Part shown: positions 43,505-52,414 of the stretch, piece by piece
How positions within the stretch are numbered: position 1 is the first letter of the stretch
Layout: each line of letters starts with the position of its first letter
DNA from: Aquimarina megaterium XH134
Lineage (GTDB): Bacteria > Bacteroidota > Bacteroidia > Flavobacteriales > Flavobacteriaceae
Assembly: GCF_000520975.1 (NCBI RefSeq)
Contig: NZ_JACB01000003.1
Coordinates: forward strand, 1-64,000
DNA: 64,000 nt
Direction of reading: 5' to 3'
Position numbers and translations under genes: made by a program
Notes under the pieces: model-generated
Told to the model about the DNA's origin: nothing
The model's database searches: none
Seen by the model: the letters and a program-made list of their open reading frames with translations, nothing else

Positions 43505-43627
43505 CGCGAGTTCGATGTTATTATATTAGTCAGAGTGACTTTTTATAGTGAGACGCTTTGTTAAAACTAAAACTTTCTTTTTTTATAAAGTTCAGGATTT
43601 AAGCTCATTTTAATCCTTGCAATTGCA

Positions 43628-43671
43628 GCAAGCACATAGAAATTTATTCATTGAAATTTTTATGCACTTGC
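43628..43671. terminator. Hairpin between convergent genes
   Basis: GCAAG at 43628 pairs with CTTGC ending at 43671, and the pairing continues inward over about 16 pairs with two mismatches and one wobble. It lies between the end of polysaccharide operon 1 and the end of the convergent giant T9SS gene, the expected place for a shared terminator. Confidence 0.55.
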
Positions 43672-43696
43672 TTGATTTTACATTATTAAGATCTGT

Positions 43697-46600
43697 TTAT
43701 TGTTTTATTATTTTTAAGAATATAGGAGTCTCTCTTTCTATTTTTATAAAATATATTCCATTAGGAACATCCCTTAACGAAACTTCTATTCCACTATTTA
43801 GAATGGAATATGTTTTAGTTAAAACCAATTTTTGCTGTAGATCATAAACATATACATCAACTTTAGTCTCATCTATTTTGATATCAGGAATACTAATTGA
43901 TATCTTATCTTTAGAAGGGTTTGGGTAAACAATTGACGATTGTTGAATAATTACAGGACATCCTTCATTATCTACTTCTATATCTAAGGAAGTATTAGCA
44001 CATAAATCTCTATCATTAGTAACACCATCATTATCATCATCTAATTGGCTTTGTGAACATCCGTCTGTATTTACTTGTTCTGCTGTAGGCGTATTGGCGC
44101 ACAGATCTCTATCATTAGTAACACCATCATTATCATCATCTAATTGACTTTGTGAACATCCATCCGTATTTACTTGTTCTCCCGCAGGAGTACTGGTACA
44201 TAAATCTTTATCATTAGTAACACCATCATTATCATCATCTAATTGACTTTGTGAACATCCATCTGTATTTACTTGTTCTCCTGTAGGTGTACTGGCACAT
44301 AAATCTTTATCATTAGTAACACCATCATTATCATCATCTAATTGACTTTGTGAACATCCATCTGTATTTACTTGTTCTCCTGTAGGTGTACTGGCACATA
44401 AATCTTTATCATTAGTAACACCATCATTATCATCATCTAATTGACTTTGTGAACATCCATCTGTATTTACTTGTTCTCCTGTAGGTGTACTGGCACATAA
44501 ATCTTTATCATTAGTAACACCATCATTATCATCATCTAATTGACTTTGTGAACATCCATCTGTATTTACTTGTTCTCCTGTAGGTGTACTGGCACATAAA
44601 TCTTTATCATTAGTAACACCATCATTATCATCATCTAATTGACTTTGTGAACATCCATCTGTATTTACTTGTTCTCCTGTAGGTGTACTGGCACATAAAT
44701 CTTTATCATTAGTAACACCATCATTATCATCATCTAATTGACTTTGTGAACATCCATCTGTATTTACTTGTTCTCCTGTAGGTGTACTGGCACATAAATC
44801 TTTATCATTAGTAACGCCATCATTATCATCATCTAATTGGTTTTGTGAACATCCATCTATATTTACTTGTTCTCCTGCAGGTGTACTGGCACATAAATCT
44901 TTATCATTAGTAACGCCATCATTATCATCATCTAATTGGCTTTGTGAACATCCATCTATATTTACTTGCTCTCCCGCTGGAGTATTGGCACATAAATCTA
45001 TATCATTATTTACTCCATCATTATCCAAGTCTGACATATTAACCACAGTATTCCCTAACCAAGCTATTTTTTTATCTTTACTAGAGGCAGATACAATATC
45101 AATTTTGTTATCATTATTAACATAAGATAAATTTAAGTACTCTACTTTATCCATGTTTTCAGAAATTATTTGACCATTGTCAAAATTTCCTTTTCCATCT
45201 ATATTTTCGTACCAAACTATTTTATTTAAGAAATCTGTAGTTCCAACTGGCCAACTACTTTTATTGTACAAAGATGAAGCAGCTATTAGATCTTTATCTC
45301 CATCATTATCAATATCTCCTGAAACCACAAAATTAGGTCCGGTTAGATCAGATGAAATTACCGTTGCAGAACCGAAGCTTCCTTTTCCATCTAAATTTTC
45401 ACTCCAATATATCTTGTCTTCTTTACTAGAAACGGATAAAATATCTAAATCATTGTCCCCATCTATATCTTCTACAACAAAAGATTCTATACTGTCTAAA
45501 ACTAAAACTAATGAATTATCACTATTAAAAGTAAAATTTCCTTTTCCATCTATATTTTCATACCAATATAAACGGCTATCTGTATCAAATATAATGTCTA
45601 AATCATTATCACCATCAATATCCGATACCATAACCTGATTTGTTTCATGAAGATCTAATAGACTAGTTACTTCATTAGGATATTCTGCAAATTTTCCTTT
45701 TCCATCTACATTTTCATACCATAATATTCTATTTTGTCCAAAACCAGAAGGAGCTATAATCAAATCATTGTCATCATCTCCATCGATATCGGCAATAACA
45801 ATTGCTTTGACTTGTTTATTAGTAATAGGTCGTCTATCCTCACTAAAATTTCCTTTTCCATCTATATTTTCATACCAAACTATATGCCTTCCATGAGTGG
45901 CAGCGATATCAATGTCGTTATCGCCATCAATATCTCCAGTTGCAACAACAACAGCTTTGGTTCCATAGGCATCCAAAATCCCCAAATCTGACGAAATTAA
46001 TTTTTGAGAAAAATGAATTCCATTACCATCAGTGTTTTCGTACCATGATAAAATACCATCAGTGTTAGAAAAAATTGGGTTTTCCGAAATAGAAATCAAG
46101 TCTTGATCTCCATCATTATCAAAATCTGCACTAAGAGCTTGATATGGTTCAAAAGATTTTATGTTTAAAACATTATGATTAGTAAACATACCATTACCCA
46201 TATTTCTTTGCCAAGCAATTGCATAATAACTTATAGTATTAAAAGATATGATGTCTTCATATCCATCGTCATCCAAATGTGCCGGAATTAAGGTAACTCC
46301 TCTAAAACCTTTAGAGATTAAATGGTTTTGGTCAAAATTTTGTCCATCAATATTTTCAATCCACATAGTTCTCTCAAATGATCTATATAAAATATCTAGA
46401 TCTCCATCTTTATCAATATCTGAAGAAAAAATTTGTCTAGGTACATCTTTTCCATCTGTAGAAACTAAAATTTCTTGATCTATAAAGTTTCCTCCAATAT
46501 GATTTCGAGATAGAACAATTCGCTCATCATTTCTTCCCACTTTAATAGCAGTTAAAACATCAATATCCTTGTCGTTATCGATATCTAATGCAGTGATTGA

Positions 46601-47329
46601 TCTAATATCATTTGTATAAGTCCCTATATTTCGATCAATAAAAGAAGTTGCGCTATCCATATTCTCTATCCAAAAGACTTCATTATTTGTATGAGCAATT
46701 ATATCTATATCATTATCAAAATCGACATCTTTTGCTATCATATATTCTGCTGTTTTTGCAGACATCCTCAATACATTTGCCCCATCAAAACTTCCTTTTC
46801 CATCTATATTTTTGATCCAAAAAATGCCACTAGTAAATGCCAAAGCTATATCATTGTCATTATCACCATCTACATCTGTAGCGATCAGATGTTTTAAATC
46901 CCCTAGATTGATTGGGTACTCTCCTATATCTATTCTTTTTTCATCTCCTAAAATTCCATTCCCTAAATTTTCATATACACGTAATGTAGTAGTAAATCTA
47001 CTAGAGATAAAAATAATAATGTCTAAGTCATTGTCATTGTCCAAATCCTTAGCTTCTATAACTTTTATATCTCTAATATTTTCTATTAAAACTTTAGACT
47101 TGTCAAAATCTCCTTTATTATTTGTGTTTTCATACCATCTTAATTTAGAAGATGCTTCAAAAATGATATCAGTATCGTTATCACCATCTAAATCAAATGC
47201 AGTTACTATATCAGTATATGAAAATGGAGGGGTGTTTGAATCAAAAACAGTAGTTTCATCAAACTGAGAATAGCTATTACTATAAAATATAAGCATTAAT
47301 AAAATTGTGATTTTTTTTATACAATTCAT
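43697..47329 (-). CDS. T9SS-secreted FG-GAP / thrombospondin-3 repeat protein
   Basis: A 1210-residue exported protein. After a signal peptide (KKITILLMLIFYSNSYSQ), residues about 25-760 hold many FG-GAP/VCBS-like repeats of the type DIDGDNDLDII ... WYENIDGKGNF, which form calcium-binding beta-propellers. Residues about 766-1125 hold eleven thrombospondin type 3 repeats (DDDNDGVTNDKDLC). The last 75 residues form a type IX secretion sorting domain (VYPNPSKDKISIS ... DVPNGIYFIKI), so it is exported and anchored at or released from the cell surface. A role in adhesion or polysaccharide binding is plausible. It interrupts two polysaccharide operons on the opposite strand. Confidence 0.9.
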   Translation of the reverse strand: MNCIKKITILLMLIFYSNSYSQFDETTVFDSNTPPFSYTDIVTAFDLDGDNDTDIIFEASSKLRWYENTNNKGDFDKSKVLIENIRDIKVIEAKDLDNDNDLDIIIFISSRFTTTLRVYENLGNGILGDEKRIDIGEYPINLGDLKHLIATDVDGDNDNDIALAFTSGIFWIKNIDGKGSFDGANVLRMSAKTAEYMIAKDVDFDNDIDIIAHTNNEVFWIENMDSATSFIDRNIGTYTNDIRSITALDIDNDKDIDVLTAIKVGRNDERIVLSRNHIGGNFIDQEILVSTDGKDVPRQIFSSDIDKDGDLDILYRSFERTMWIENIDGQNFDQNHLISKGFRGVTLIPAHLDDDGYEDIISFNTISYYAIAWQRNMGNGMFTNHNVLNIKSFEPYQALSADFDNDGDQDLISISENPIFSNTDGILSWYENTDGNGIHFSQKLISSDLGILDAYGTKAVVVATGDIDGDNDIDIAATHGRHIVWYENIDGKGNFSEDRRPITNKQVKAIVIADIDGDDDNDLIIAPSGFGQNRILWYENVDGKGKFAEYPNEVTSLLDLHETNQVMVSDIDGDNDLDIIFDTDSRLYWYENIDGKGNFTFNSDNSLVLVLDSIESFVVEDIDGDNDLDILSVSSKEDKIYWSENLDGKGSFGSATVISSDLTGPNFVVSGDIDNDGDKDLIAASSLYNKSSWPVGTTDFLNKIVWYENIDGKGNFDNGQIISENMDKVEYLNLSYVNNDNKIDIVSASSKDKKIAWLGNTVVNMSDLDNDGVNNDIDLCANTPAGEQVNIDGCSQSQLDDDNDGVTNDKDLCASTPAGEQVNIDGCSQNQLDDDNDGVTNDKDLCASTPTGEQVNTDGCSQSQLDDDNDGVTNDKDLCASTPTGEQVNTDGCSQSQLDDDNDGVTNDKDLCASTPTGEQVNTDGCSQSQLDDDNDGVTNDKDLCASTPTGEQVNTDGCSQSQLDDDNDGVTNDKDLCASTPTGEQVNTDGCSQSQLDDDNDGVTNDKDLCASTPTGEQVNTDGCSQSQLDDDNDGVTNDKDLCTSTPAGEQVNTDGCSQSQLDDDNDGVTNDRDLCANTPTAEQVNTDGCSQSQLDDDNDGVTNDRDLCANTSLDIEVDNEGCPVIIQQSSIVYPNPSKDKISISIPDIKIDETKVDVYVYDLQQKLVLTKTYSILNSGIEVSLRDVPNGIYFIKIERETPIFLKIIKQ
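43954..45031 (-). repeat. 99-base tandem repeat array encoding thrombospondin-3 repeats
   Basis: Eleven units of 99 bases (33 codons) lie in tandem inside the giant T9SS gene. Six central units encode the same protein sequence (DKDLCASTPTGEQVNTDGC core) and are nearly identical at DNA level, while the outer units differ (ANTPAG, ASTPAG, TSTPAG, ANTPTA). The near-identity of the middle units points to recent unequal crossing-over or slippage. Repeat number is likely to vary between strains, and assembly errors are possible here. Confidence 0.95.
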
Positions 47330-47668
47330 AGATATAAATATAATTGGTGATCCGTAATTTTTGTAATTGTTAATTTTATTTTGAGTGAGTATTATAAAAT
47401 TATTTCTTTAAGTAAAATTTAAAAAATGGATAACTTAAGTGCATTTAGGTATAAAAAAATAATTTGATTCTGAATGTCATATTTGTTAGTGTCATTACTA
47501 AACAAAATGTTACCATAAAAAATTAAATTTAATTTTAATCGACCTATTCCACACACACACACACATTCCTTCTAATCTCATACTGTTGTTTTGGTTAATA
47601 AGTGTTTCATTAATTTTTTTCGTCTACGGCTCAGAAATTTTCAAACATTCTATTTTTTTGCGCTTGTA

Positions 47669-47745
47669 GGTAACGTTTAATATATGTGTCGTAGCAGAGT
47701 AAAATGTTACCAAACCATCGACATTTCTGCGCATTGGTTGCTAAC
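47669..47745. repeat. Structured attC-like element, copy B
   Basis: It begins GGTAACGT and ends GGTTGCTAAC. TGTCG (47687..47691) pairs with CGACA (47719..47723), with an inner TAGCA/TGTTA pairing. It aligns with the element at 2789..2859, which is 45 kb away, sharing TAACGT, ATATATG, AGCA and TCTGCGCATT, while the outer stem bases differ but still pair. It lies downstream of another single minus-strand gene. Confidence 0.5.
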
Positions 47746-47833
47746 TTTTACTTTTTGCAAGCATTGCGCCTTACCAAAAAAATACAACAACCATTCAATT
47801 CATCACTTAGCTGCTATGATCACATATATAGTG

Positions 47834-47842
47834 TTGTACACA
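47834..47842. repeat. Left arm of 9-base inverted repeat bracketing a single gene
   Basis: TTGTACACA is the exact reverse complement of TGTGTACAA at 48225..48233. The arms enclose only the gene 47847..48215, four bases beyond its stop codon on this side. TTGTACACA-type repeats around single genes are, from memory, frequent in Bacteroidetes. Confidence 0.55.
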
Positions 47843-47846
47843 GGTT

Positions 47847-48215
47847 TTATTCTAATAAATTATTTTTAATCAGCGAGTCTAATTCCGCTTCGTATTTTTT
47901 ACGCCAATCTTTTCCGTTTCTTTTATTCAGATACTTTTCAATTTGGGCGTTATATGAGTCAATTCCACATAATTGAGGTCCAGTTACTAAACAGCCAACA
48001 TTGGATTCATGAAATCCGTATTCCTCATTCAACCCGATACAAGGAACTCCGCAAGGATAGGAAGGTATTCCAACCATTGCAATTCTAGGAGAATCACGCC
48101 AAATGTCAATTTTTGCAGTCAAATAATTAAATCTATTAAATAGCCCGAATTGCCAAAATGAAATTCCAATTATTAAGATTCCGATTCCAATTCTTATTTT
48201 CTTTTTAAGTGTCAT
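47847..48215 (-). CDS. Hypothetical protein with N-terminal membrane anchor
   Basis: A 122-residue protein with a basic start and one transmembrane helix (IGIGILIIGISFWQFGLF, about residues 8-25). A short extracytoplasmic domain follows, containing four cysteines (YPCGVPCIG, VGCLVTGPQLCG) that could form two disulfides. The C-terminus is charged (NKRNGKDWRKKYEAELDSL). I do not recognise a family. It is bracketed by a 9-base inverted repeat and stands next to an attC-like element, the same arrangement as the single genes at 2.0..3.6 kb, so it was probably acquired as a one-gene unit. Function unknown. Confidence 0.65.
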   Translation of the reverse strand: MTLKKKIRIGIGILIIGISFWQFGLFNRFNYLTAKIDIWRDSPRIAMVGIPSYPCGVPCIGLNEEYGFHESNVGCLVTGPQLCGIDSYNAQIEKYLNKRNGKDWRKKYEAELDSLIKNNLLE

Positions 48216-48224
48216 TTGTCAACT

Positions 48225-48233
48225 TGTGTACAA
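48225..48233. repeat. Right arm of 9-base inverted repeat bracketing a single gene
   Basis: TGTGTACAA is the inverted copy of 47834..47842 and lies ten bases upstream of the start codon of the hypothetical gene. Confidence 0.55.
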
Positions 48234-48437
48234 AAATGTTGTAATAACAATTGCTATTATATTCCATTTATAAATTTTGAATTTACAAAAATATAAGTCC
48301 TAGAACTTTATATAGAACCATTCTTTAAAAATGTGACGAACTTAATCTTATAGAGGATGAATTTTAAACAAATTTACATTAAAGAAATATTTCACTTTTA
48401 ATAATATCATGATATTATTAAAATAGGTTATACAATA

Positions 48438-48469
48438 AAAAAACCAGAGTATAACAACTCTGGTTTTTT
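48438..48469. terminator. Intrinsic terminator of the beta-helix lipoprotein gene
   Basis: A stem of about 13 pairs (AAAAACCAGAGT with ACTCTGGTTTTT) surrounds a 6-base loop, with A and T runs at the ends. It lies 20 bases beyond the stop of the minus-strand lipoprotein gene. Confidence 0.85.
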
Positions 48470-48488
48470 ATAAAATATTTTAGACTAA

Positions 48489-50465
48489 TTAGTTACATGT
48501 ATTACCTGTATCGGTTACCGCCCCTGGATTAGTAGAATTATTATTTATACATACGAATCTTGCCGCACCTGTTGGTTCAAAGATGGTATTATTAAGCAAC
48601 GTTACTGATGAGTTATCTCCGAATAATCGAATTCCATCACTCTCTGTAGGGCTAATTTTAGTATTTCCAGAAACTTCTATATTAGAAGCATCTCCAATTT
48701 GTAAACCACCATCAACCTTATTGTTTTTAAATATAATACCATTGGTCTTTGTGAAGTTTACAGCTTTAGAAGTCGTAAATGTATTATCTTCTAAGGTTAC
48801 ACGATAGTCACTATATTCTGGCTTATTATTAAGCTGTGCAAAATATACATGAAAACGACCACCATTAACTGTATTACGCTTTAAGGAGATGTTTTTTGCA
48901 AAAGAATTTGTAGCACTTATAGCATTACCAGATGTAGTAATGTTATTATCATTAAATTCAGAATTCTTAGATTTTCCAAATTGTAATCCTATAGCACAAT
49001 CGGTTATCGTATTATTAGTGATATCCGTATCATCGGCATTGGTAGCAATTGCCAGGTCATATCCAGAGATGTTATTACCAGAAATTATATTGTTAAAAGC
49101 AGTTTCACCACCATCTGCTGCAAATATGGCAAATCGCTCTTTAGCCTTTTCAGATAATGCTTTAAACGTATTATTAATGATTTTTGTACCGTTGGTGTGT
49201 GTAAACACTAATTGGGTTTCAAAATTATTTTCCTCAACAGTTACGGTCTGACCAATAGTTATAGATACACATCCGCCTCTACTACCAGTTTCGGTATTTC
49301 CTTTGATAAGGACATCAAAAACTCTTTCAAATTCTCTAAGCTCTCCTGTATCAGGATCTCTTCTTCTTGTGGCTTCAATATTAATAGCATATCCAACTTC
49401 ACCACCATCAGAATTTGTAGAAACGTTACCAGTATTGGTAAACGTATTATTTAATATTTTGATATCTCTACCTTCTGTCAAAGCGATACTCATTCTTCTA
49501 CTATTCTCGAATATACAGTTTTGTACAGTTACGTTAGTAGTAGGATTATAGGTATCTGGATTAAAAGAAAAACCAATAGAGTTAATATTAAGAGAACCAC
49601 TGGATCCATCAATAAATCGAACACCATCTATGGTAACATTTCTTCCAGCATTAATTAACAAAGTATGTGAGCCATACTGTCCTGCTAATTCGCCAGGAGG
49701 GTAGGCTCGTATATTTCTATCACCAATTAAATTTCCTCCAGATATAGTAATATTTTCTGCATCACGTACAGCTAATAGGGCTCCTCTTTCATTTTCTGCA
49801 ACACCAGGAAAAACACGCAGGTTAGTATTATCAGACATTACCAGATTAAAATCAGAAGGGACATTAACTGCTTCAATAGCCTTATGATGAACTATAGTAT
49901 AAGGTGCTGTTGGATAGTGTATCTGGAAAAAAGCATCAAACTTACCAATCTGAAAAGTCTTAGCTCCATAGCTTTTTGTATACTCAAATAATCGTTCTAG
50001 CTCAAAAGTATTTTCTTGAGCAATCTCAGAAGTGGTAGTTCCTTCGACAATACCGTTCCACCGCGAAGCAAAAAATTTAAAGGTAGGTTCTTTAAGTTGT
50101 ACATCTCCTTCGATTTCTATACTAGAACTTAAAAGTTCACCAGCGATAGTACCACCGGCAAAAATTAATTTTCCATTTTTAACATCACCACCGTCAAATT
50201 CAAATTTAACATTAGCTGGTAGTGTGATCGTTTCTCCTTTAAGATCTAAAACACAGTTAAATACGATTGTAGAATTGGCAGCAACAGTAGATAGGTCGAA
50301 ATCACAAGGAGTAGTAACCACATTTGGTGGTGTATCAGCTATTGGATCAATAACAGGAACTTCTCCTTCAGTATCTGGCGGAGCAACTTCATCAACATTT
50401 TCTTTGCTACAGGAAATAGCAATACAGCTCATAAAAATAAGTAGGTAATAAGGTAACTTTTTCAT
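48489..50465 (-). CDS. Right-handed parallel beta-helix lipoprotein
   Basis: A 658-residue surface lipoprotein. The signal peptide ends in a lipobox (FMSCIAISCSKEN; lipidated Cys near residue 19), followed by a proline/aspartate-rich linker. From about residue 60 on there is a long right-handed beta-helix, with rungs such as NVTVQNCIFENSRRM, DIKILNNTFTNTGN and NSEFNDNNITTSGN, as in NosD/pectate-lyase-like proteins. Such helices often bind or cleave polysaccharides. No lyase catalytic set can be assigned by eye. It lies between two polysaccharide operons on the other strand, which makes action on the cell's own polymer (lyase, epimerase or binding) a fair guess. Confidence 0.82.
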   Translation of the reverse strand: MKKLPYYLLIFMSCIAISCSKENVDEVAPPDTEGEVPVIDPIADTPPNVVTTPCDFDLSTVAANSTIVFNCVLDLKGETITLPANVKFEFDGGDVKNGKLIFAGGTIAGELLSSSIEIEGDVQLKEPTFKFFASRWNGIVEGTTTSEIAQENTFELERLFEYTKSYGAKTFQIGKFDAFFQIHYPTAPYTIVHHKAIEAVNVPSDFNLVMSDNTNLRVFPGVAENERGALLAVRDAENITISGGNLIGDRNIRAYPPGELAGQYGSHTLLINAGRNVTIDGVRFIDGSSGSLNINSIGFSFNPDTYNPTTNVTVQNCIFENSRRMSIALTEGRDIKILNNTFTNTGNVSTNSDGGEVGYAINIEATRRRDPDTGELREFERVFDVLIKGNTETGSRGGCVSITIGQTVTVEENNFETQLVFTHTNGTKIINNTFKALSEKAKERFAIFAADGGETAFNNIISGNNISGYDLAIATNADDTDITNNTITDCAIGLQFGKSKNSEFNDNNITTSGNAISATNSFAKNISLKRNTVNGGRFHVYFAQLNNKPEYSDYRVTLEDNTFTTSKAVNFTKTNGIIFKNNKVDGGLQIGDASNIEVSGNTKISPTESDGIRLFGDNSSVTLLNNTIFEPTGAARFVCINNNSTNPGAVTDTGNTCN

Positions 50466-50777
50466 TGGGGGGATATTTATTTGGGTTAATTATTATTCTG
50501 TTTTTAAGTTATTTACCATTTTTTTTGAGTTTGTTGTTACTTTTTTGAGTTAGTTATTAAGTGCACTAACGTAAGATTGAGAAATTAATTGTGTAAATTT
50601 TATTTGGAAATGTTAAATTTTCTTCAAAAAACGTAAATACTTGATTTTAATAGCGTAAACCTTACTTTTTTTGTTGATTTTCCGCAGAAAACAACAGCAT
50701 TTTTACTAGTTATTTTGCCTGGCGATTAAAAAATAAAAGAAACCATAATTTAAAGTTTTCAAACACTCACATATAAC
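50466..50777. other. Divergent intergenic region
   Basis: This AT-rich stretch separates the minus-strand beta-helix lipoprotein from polysaccharide operon 2. I see no gene in it. It must hold the lipoprotein promoter on the minus strand, but no clear box stands out. Confidence 0.4.
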
Positions 50778-50785
50778 TATATTTG
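50778..50785 (+). promoter_or_regulatory. Candidate promoter -7 box of polysaccharide operon 2
   Basis: TATATTTG matches the Bacteroidetes -7 consensus TAnnTTTG exactly. No good TTG stands at the usual distance upstream, so the promoter is weak or regulated, or this is chance in AT-rich DNA. It would give a leader of about 90 bases before the first gene. Confidence 0.4.
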
Positions 50786-50807
50786 TATCCGAAAATATTT
50801 TAGAATC

Positions 50808-50845
50808 AACTCATTGTTATTGTAATTACAAATTGATAATGAGTT
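50808..50845 (+). promoter_or_regulatory. Hairpin in the leader of polysaccharide operon 2
   Basis: AACTCATT (50808..50815) pairs with AATGAGTT (50838..50845), and within the loop TTGTAATTACAA (50820..50831) is a perfect 12-base palindrome. It lies between the candidate promoter and the first start codon, without a T-run, so it is more likely an operator or leader structure than a terminator. Confidence 0.35.
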
Positions 50846-50875
50846 TACTAGTTATACTTTTTAAGTCTGGGGAAA

Positions 50876-52021
50876 ATGCAAAAAATAATTAGGGTTACTA
50901 CCGTACCTATATCATTAGGGAAATTATTACAGGGACAATTAAAATTTATGTCTCAATATTATGATATCATTGGAGTATCGGGAAAAGGAGAAGGGCAATT
51001 AGATATGGTGTCACAGAATGAAGGGGTGCGTGTGATCCCGGTTGAGATGACTCGTAAGATTACTCCGATCAAAGATTTAAAAGCAGTCTACAGATTATAT
51101 AAAGTTTTTAAAAAAGAAAAACCGCAAATAGTTCATAGTCATACTCCTAAGGCGGGAACATTGTCTATGTTGGCTGCAAAGCTGGCAGGTGTGCCTCATC
51201 GTTTACATACGATTGCTGGATTGCCATTACTAGAAGCTACAGGAGCAAAGAGAGTACTGTTGGATACAGTAGAAAAAGCTACTTATACCTGTGCTACCAA
51301 AATTTACCCCAATTCATCTGGGCTTAATGACATTATTATAGCTAATAAATATACGTCATCAAAAAAATTAAAAGTTATCGCCAATGGGAGTTCTAACGGG
51401 ATAGATACTTCGTTCTTTGATCCGGGACTTTATACTAAAGAAGAAAATCTTAAATTATCTGAGAGCCTTGGTATTAAATCTACAGATACAGTAATTATAT
51501 ATGTTGGTAGACTGGTAAAAGATAAAGGTATACATGAGCTTATTGATGCGTTTAAGAAATTAAATACAGCGTCTGCTACTGTCAAATTATTGTTGGTAGG
51601 TACCTATGAAAAGGATTTAGATCCATTATCCCCAGATACCGAAGAAGAAATTAATACCAATCCAAATATCATTACCGTAGGCTGGCAGAATGATGTACGG
51701 CCTTATTTTGCAATTTCTGATATATTGGCATTTCCCAGTTATCGCGAAGGGTTTCCTAACGTAGTGATGCAAGCTGCATCTATGGGATTAGCAAGTATTG
51801 TAACCGATATTAATGGCTGTAATGAGATTATAACAGAGGGAATAAATGGCAAAATCATCCCGGTAAAAGATGCAGAACAGTTGTTTCAGAATTTAAAAAT
51901 GCTGGTAGAAGACAAGACCCAACGAGATACCTTGGCCGGCAATGCTCGAGAATCGATCACTAGTCGATATGAACGAAAGGTAGTTTGGGAAGCGCTGCTG
52001 GAAGAGTATCGCACGTTGTAA
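50876..52021 (+). CDS. Glycosyltransferase family 4 (PglA/WbpT-like)
   Basis: A 381-residue GT-B enzyme. The acceptor half has VHSHTPKAGTLSMLAAKLAG and RLHTIAGLPLLEATGAKRVL, a signature of PglA-type transferases that act just after the initiating phosphoglycosyl transferase. The donor half has IYVGRLVKDKGIHELIDAF and SYREGFPNVVMQAASMG; here the E-x7-E motif reads E-G-F-P-N-V-V-M-Q, so the second Glu is replaced by Gln, a common variant in this clade. It is the first gene of the second operon and probably adds the second sugar to the lipid-linked unit started by a PglC-like enzyme encoded next. Confidence 0.88.
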   Translation: MQKIIRVTTVPISLGKLLQGQLKFMSQYYDIIGVSGKGEGQLDMVSQNEGVRVIPVEMTRKITPIKDLKAVYRLYKVFKKEKPQIVHSHTPKAGTLSMLAAKLAGVPHRLHTIAGLPLLEATGAKRVLLDTVEKATYTCATKIYPNSSGLNDIIIANKYTSSKKLKVIANGSSNGIDTSFFDPGLYTKEENLKLSESLGIKSTDTVIIYVGRLVKDKGIHELIDAFKKLNTASATVKLLLVGTYEKDLDPLSPDTEEEINTNPNIITVGWQNDVRPYFAISDILAFPSYREGFPNVVMQAASMGLASIVTDINGCNEIITEGINGKIIPVKDAEQLFQNLKMLVEDKTQRDTLAGNARESITSRYERKVVWEALLEEYRTL

Positions 52022-52030
52022 TTATGGAGG

Positions 52031-52070
52031 ACAGATACAAACTTATATATAAAAATTGTATCTGTTTTTG
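52031..52070 (+). terminator. Intrinsic terminator or attenuator after the first glycosyltransferase
   Basis: ACAGATACAA (52031..52040) pairs perfectly with TTGTATCTGT (52056..52065), followed by TTTTG. It lies nine bases after the stop of the GT4 gene and suggests that the following genes use their own promoter or read-through. Confidence 0.7.
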
Positions 52071-52414
52071 CACATAATTTTTTAATAACAATTCCTTGTT
52101 AAAAAAAGTTAATTCAATGAGGTAAAAACCGAAATATTGATTGTATATTTACTCTCGATTTTAGATATAGAATCATAGACAAATTATTAGCTTCATTCCC
52201 TGGTAGTATAAATAATATTTGTCTGTTTATTCCCCCAATTTTTAGTGTTATGTGATTGTCCTGGATACATTTTTAGGATCATATCATTTTGTTGTTAATA
52301 TTAATGATTGTAAAGGAGATAGTAATTCTTTTATTTCACTTTTTAACAAATGGTTTATACATTTGTTGGAGTAAATAATAGAGTCCCTTTTATGGCCGTC
52401 TAAACTTTAAAAAG
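52071..52414. other. Intergenic region before the first PglC-like gene
   Basis: No gene is seen. An inverted repeat, AACAAATG (52345..52352) and CATTTGTT (52360..52367) with a 7-base spacer, lies 48 bases before the GTG start at 52415 and could be an operator. The region after the terminator is expected to hold a promoter, but I cannot point to a clear box. Confidence 0.35.

Larger units (their letters stand above)
47330..47846. other. Intergenic region upstream of the giant T9SS gene
   Basis: No gene is apparent in these 517 bases. The part next to the T9SS gene is AT-rich and should hold its promoter, but I see no clear TAnnTTTG box. A dinucleotide run (AC)7 occupies 47551..47564. The right part carries the attC-like element at 47669..47745 and one arm of the inverted repeat around the next gene. 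Confidence 0.5.

Noticed and set aside
43528..43545. AGTCA/TGACT hairpin with T-run as the operon 1 terminator
   Set aside because: The stem has only five pairs; the longer hairpin at 43628..43671 is a better candidate.
43954..45031. Regular 99-base repeats that could suggest a CRISPR or satellite array
   Set aside because: The units are in frame, lack spacers and encode thrombospondin-3 motifs within one long gene.
45177..47267. Several plus-strand open frames of 68-153 codons opposite the giant T9SS gene
   Set aside because: They are antisense shadows of repetitive Asp/Asn-rich coding sequence, with serine/isoleucine-rich products and no family resemblance.
47551..47564. (AC)7 dinucleotide run as a phase-variation switch
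   Set aside because: It lies more than 200 bases from the nearest start codon and not in a recognisable promoter spacer, so there is no support for a switching role.
50808..50845. Leader hairpin as a known riboswitch
   Set aside because: The fold is a simple stem around a palindrome and matches no riboswitch core that I can recall.
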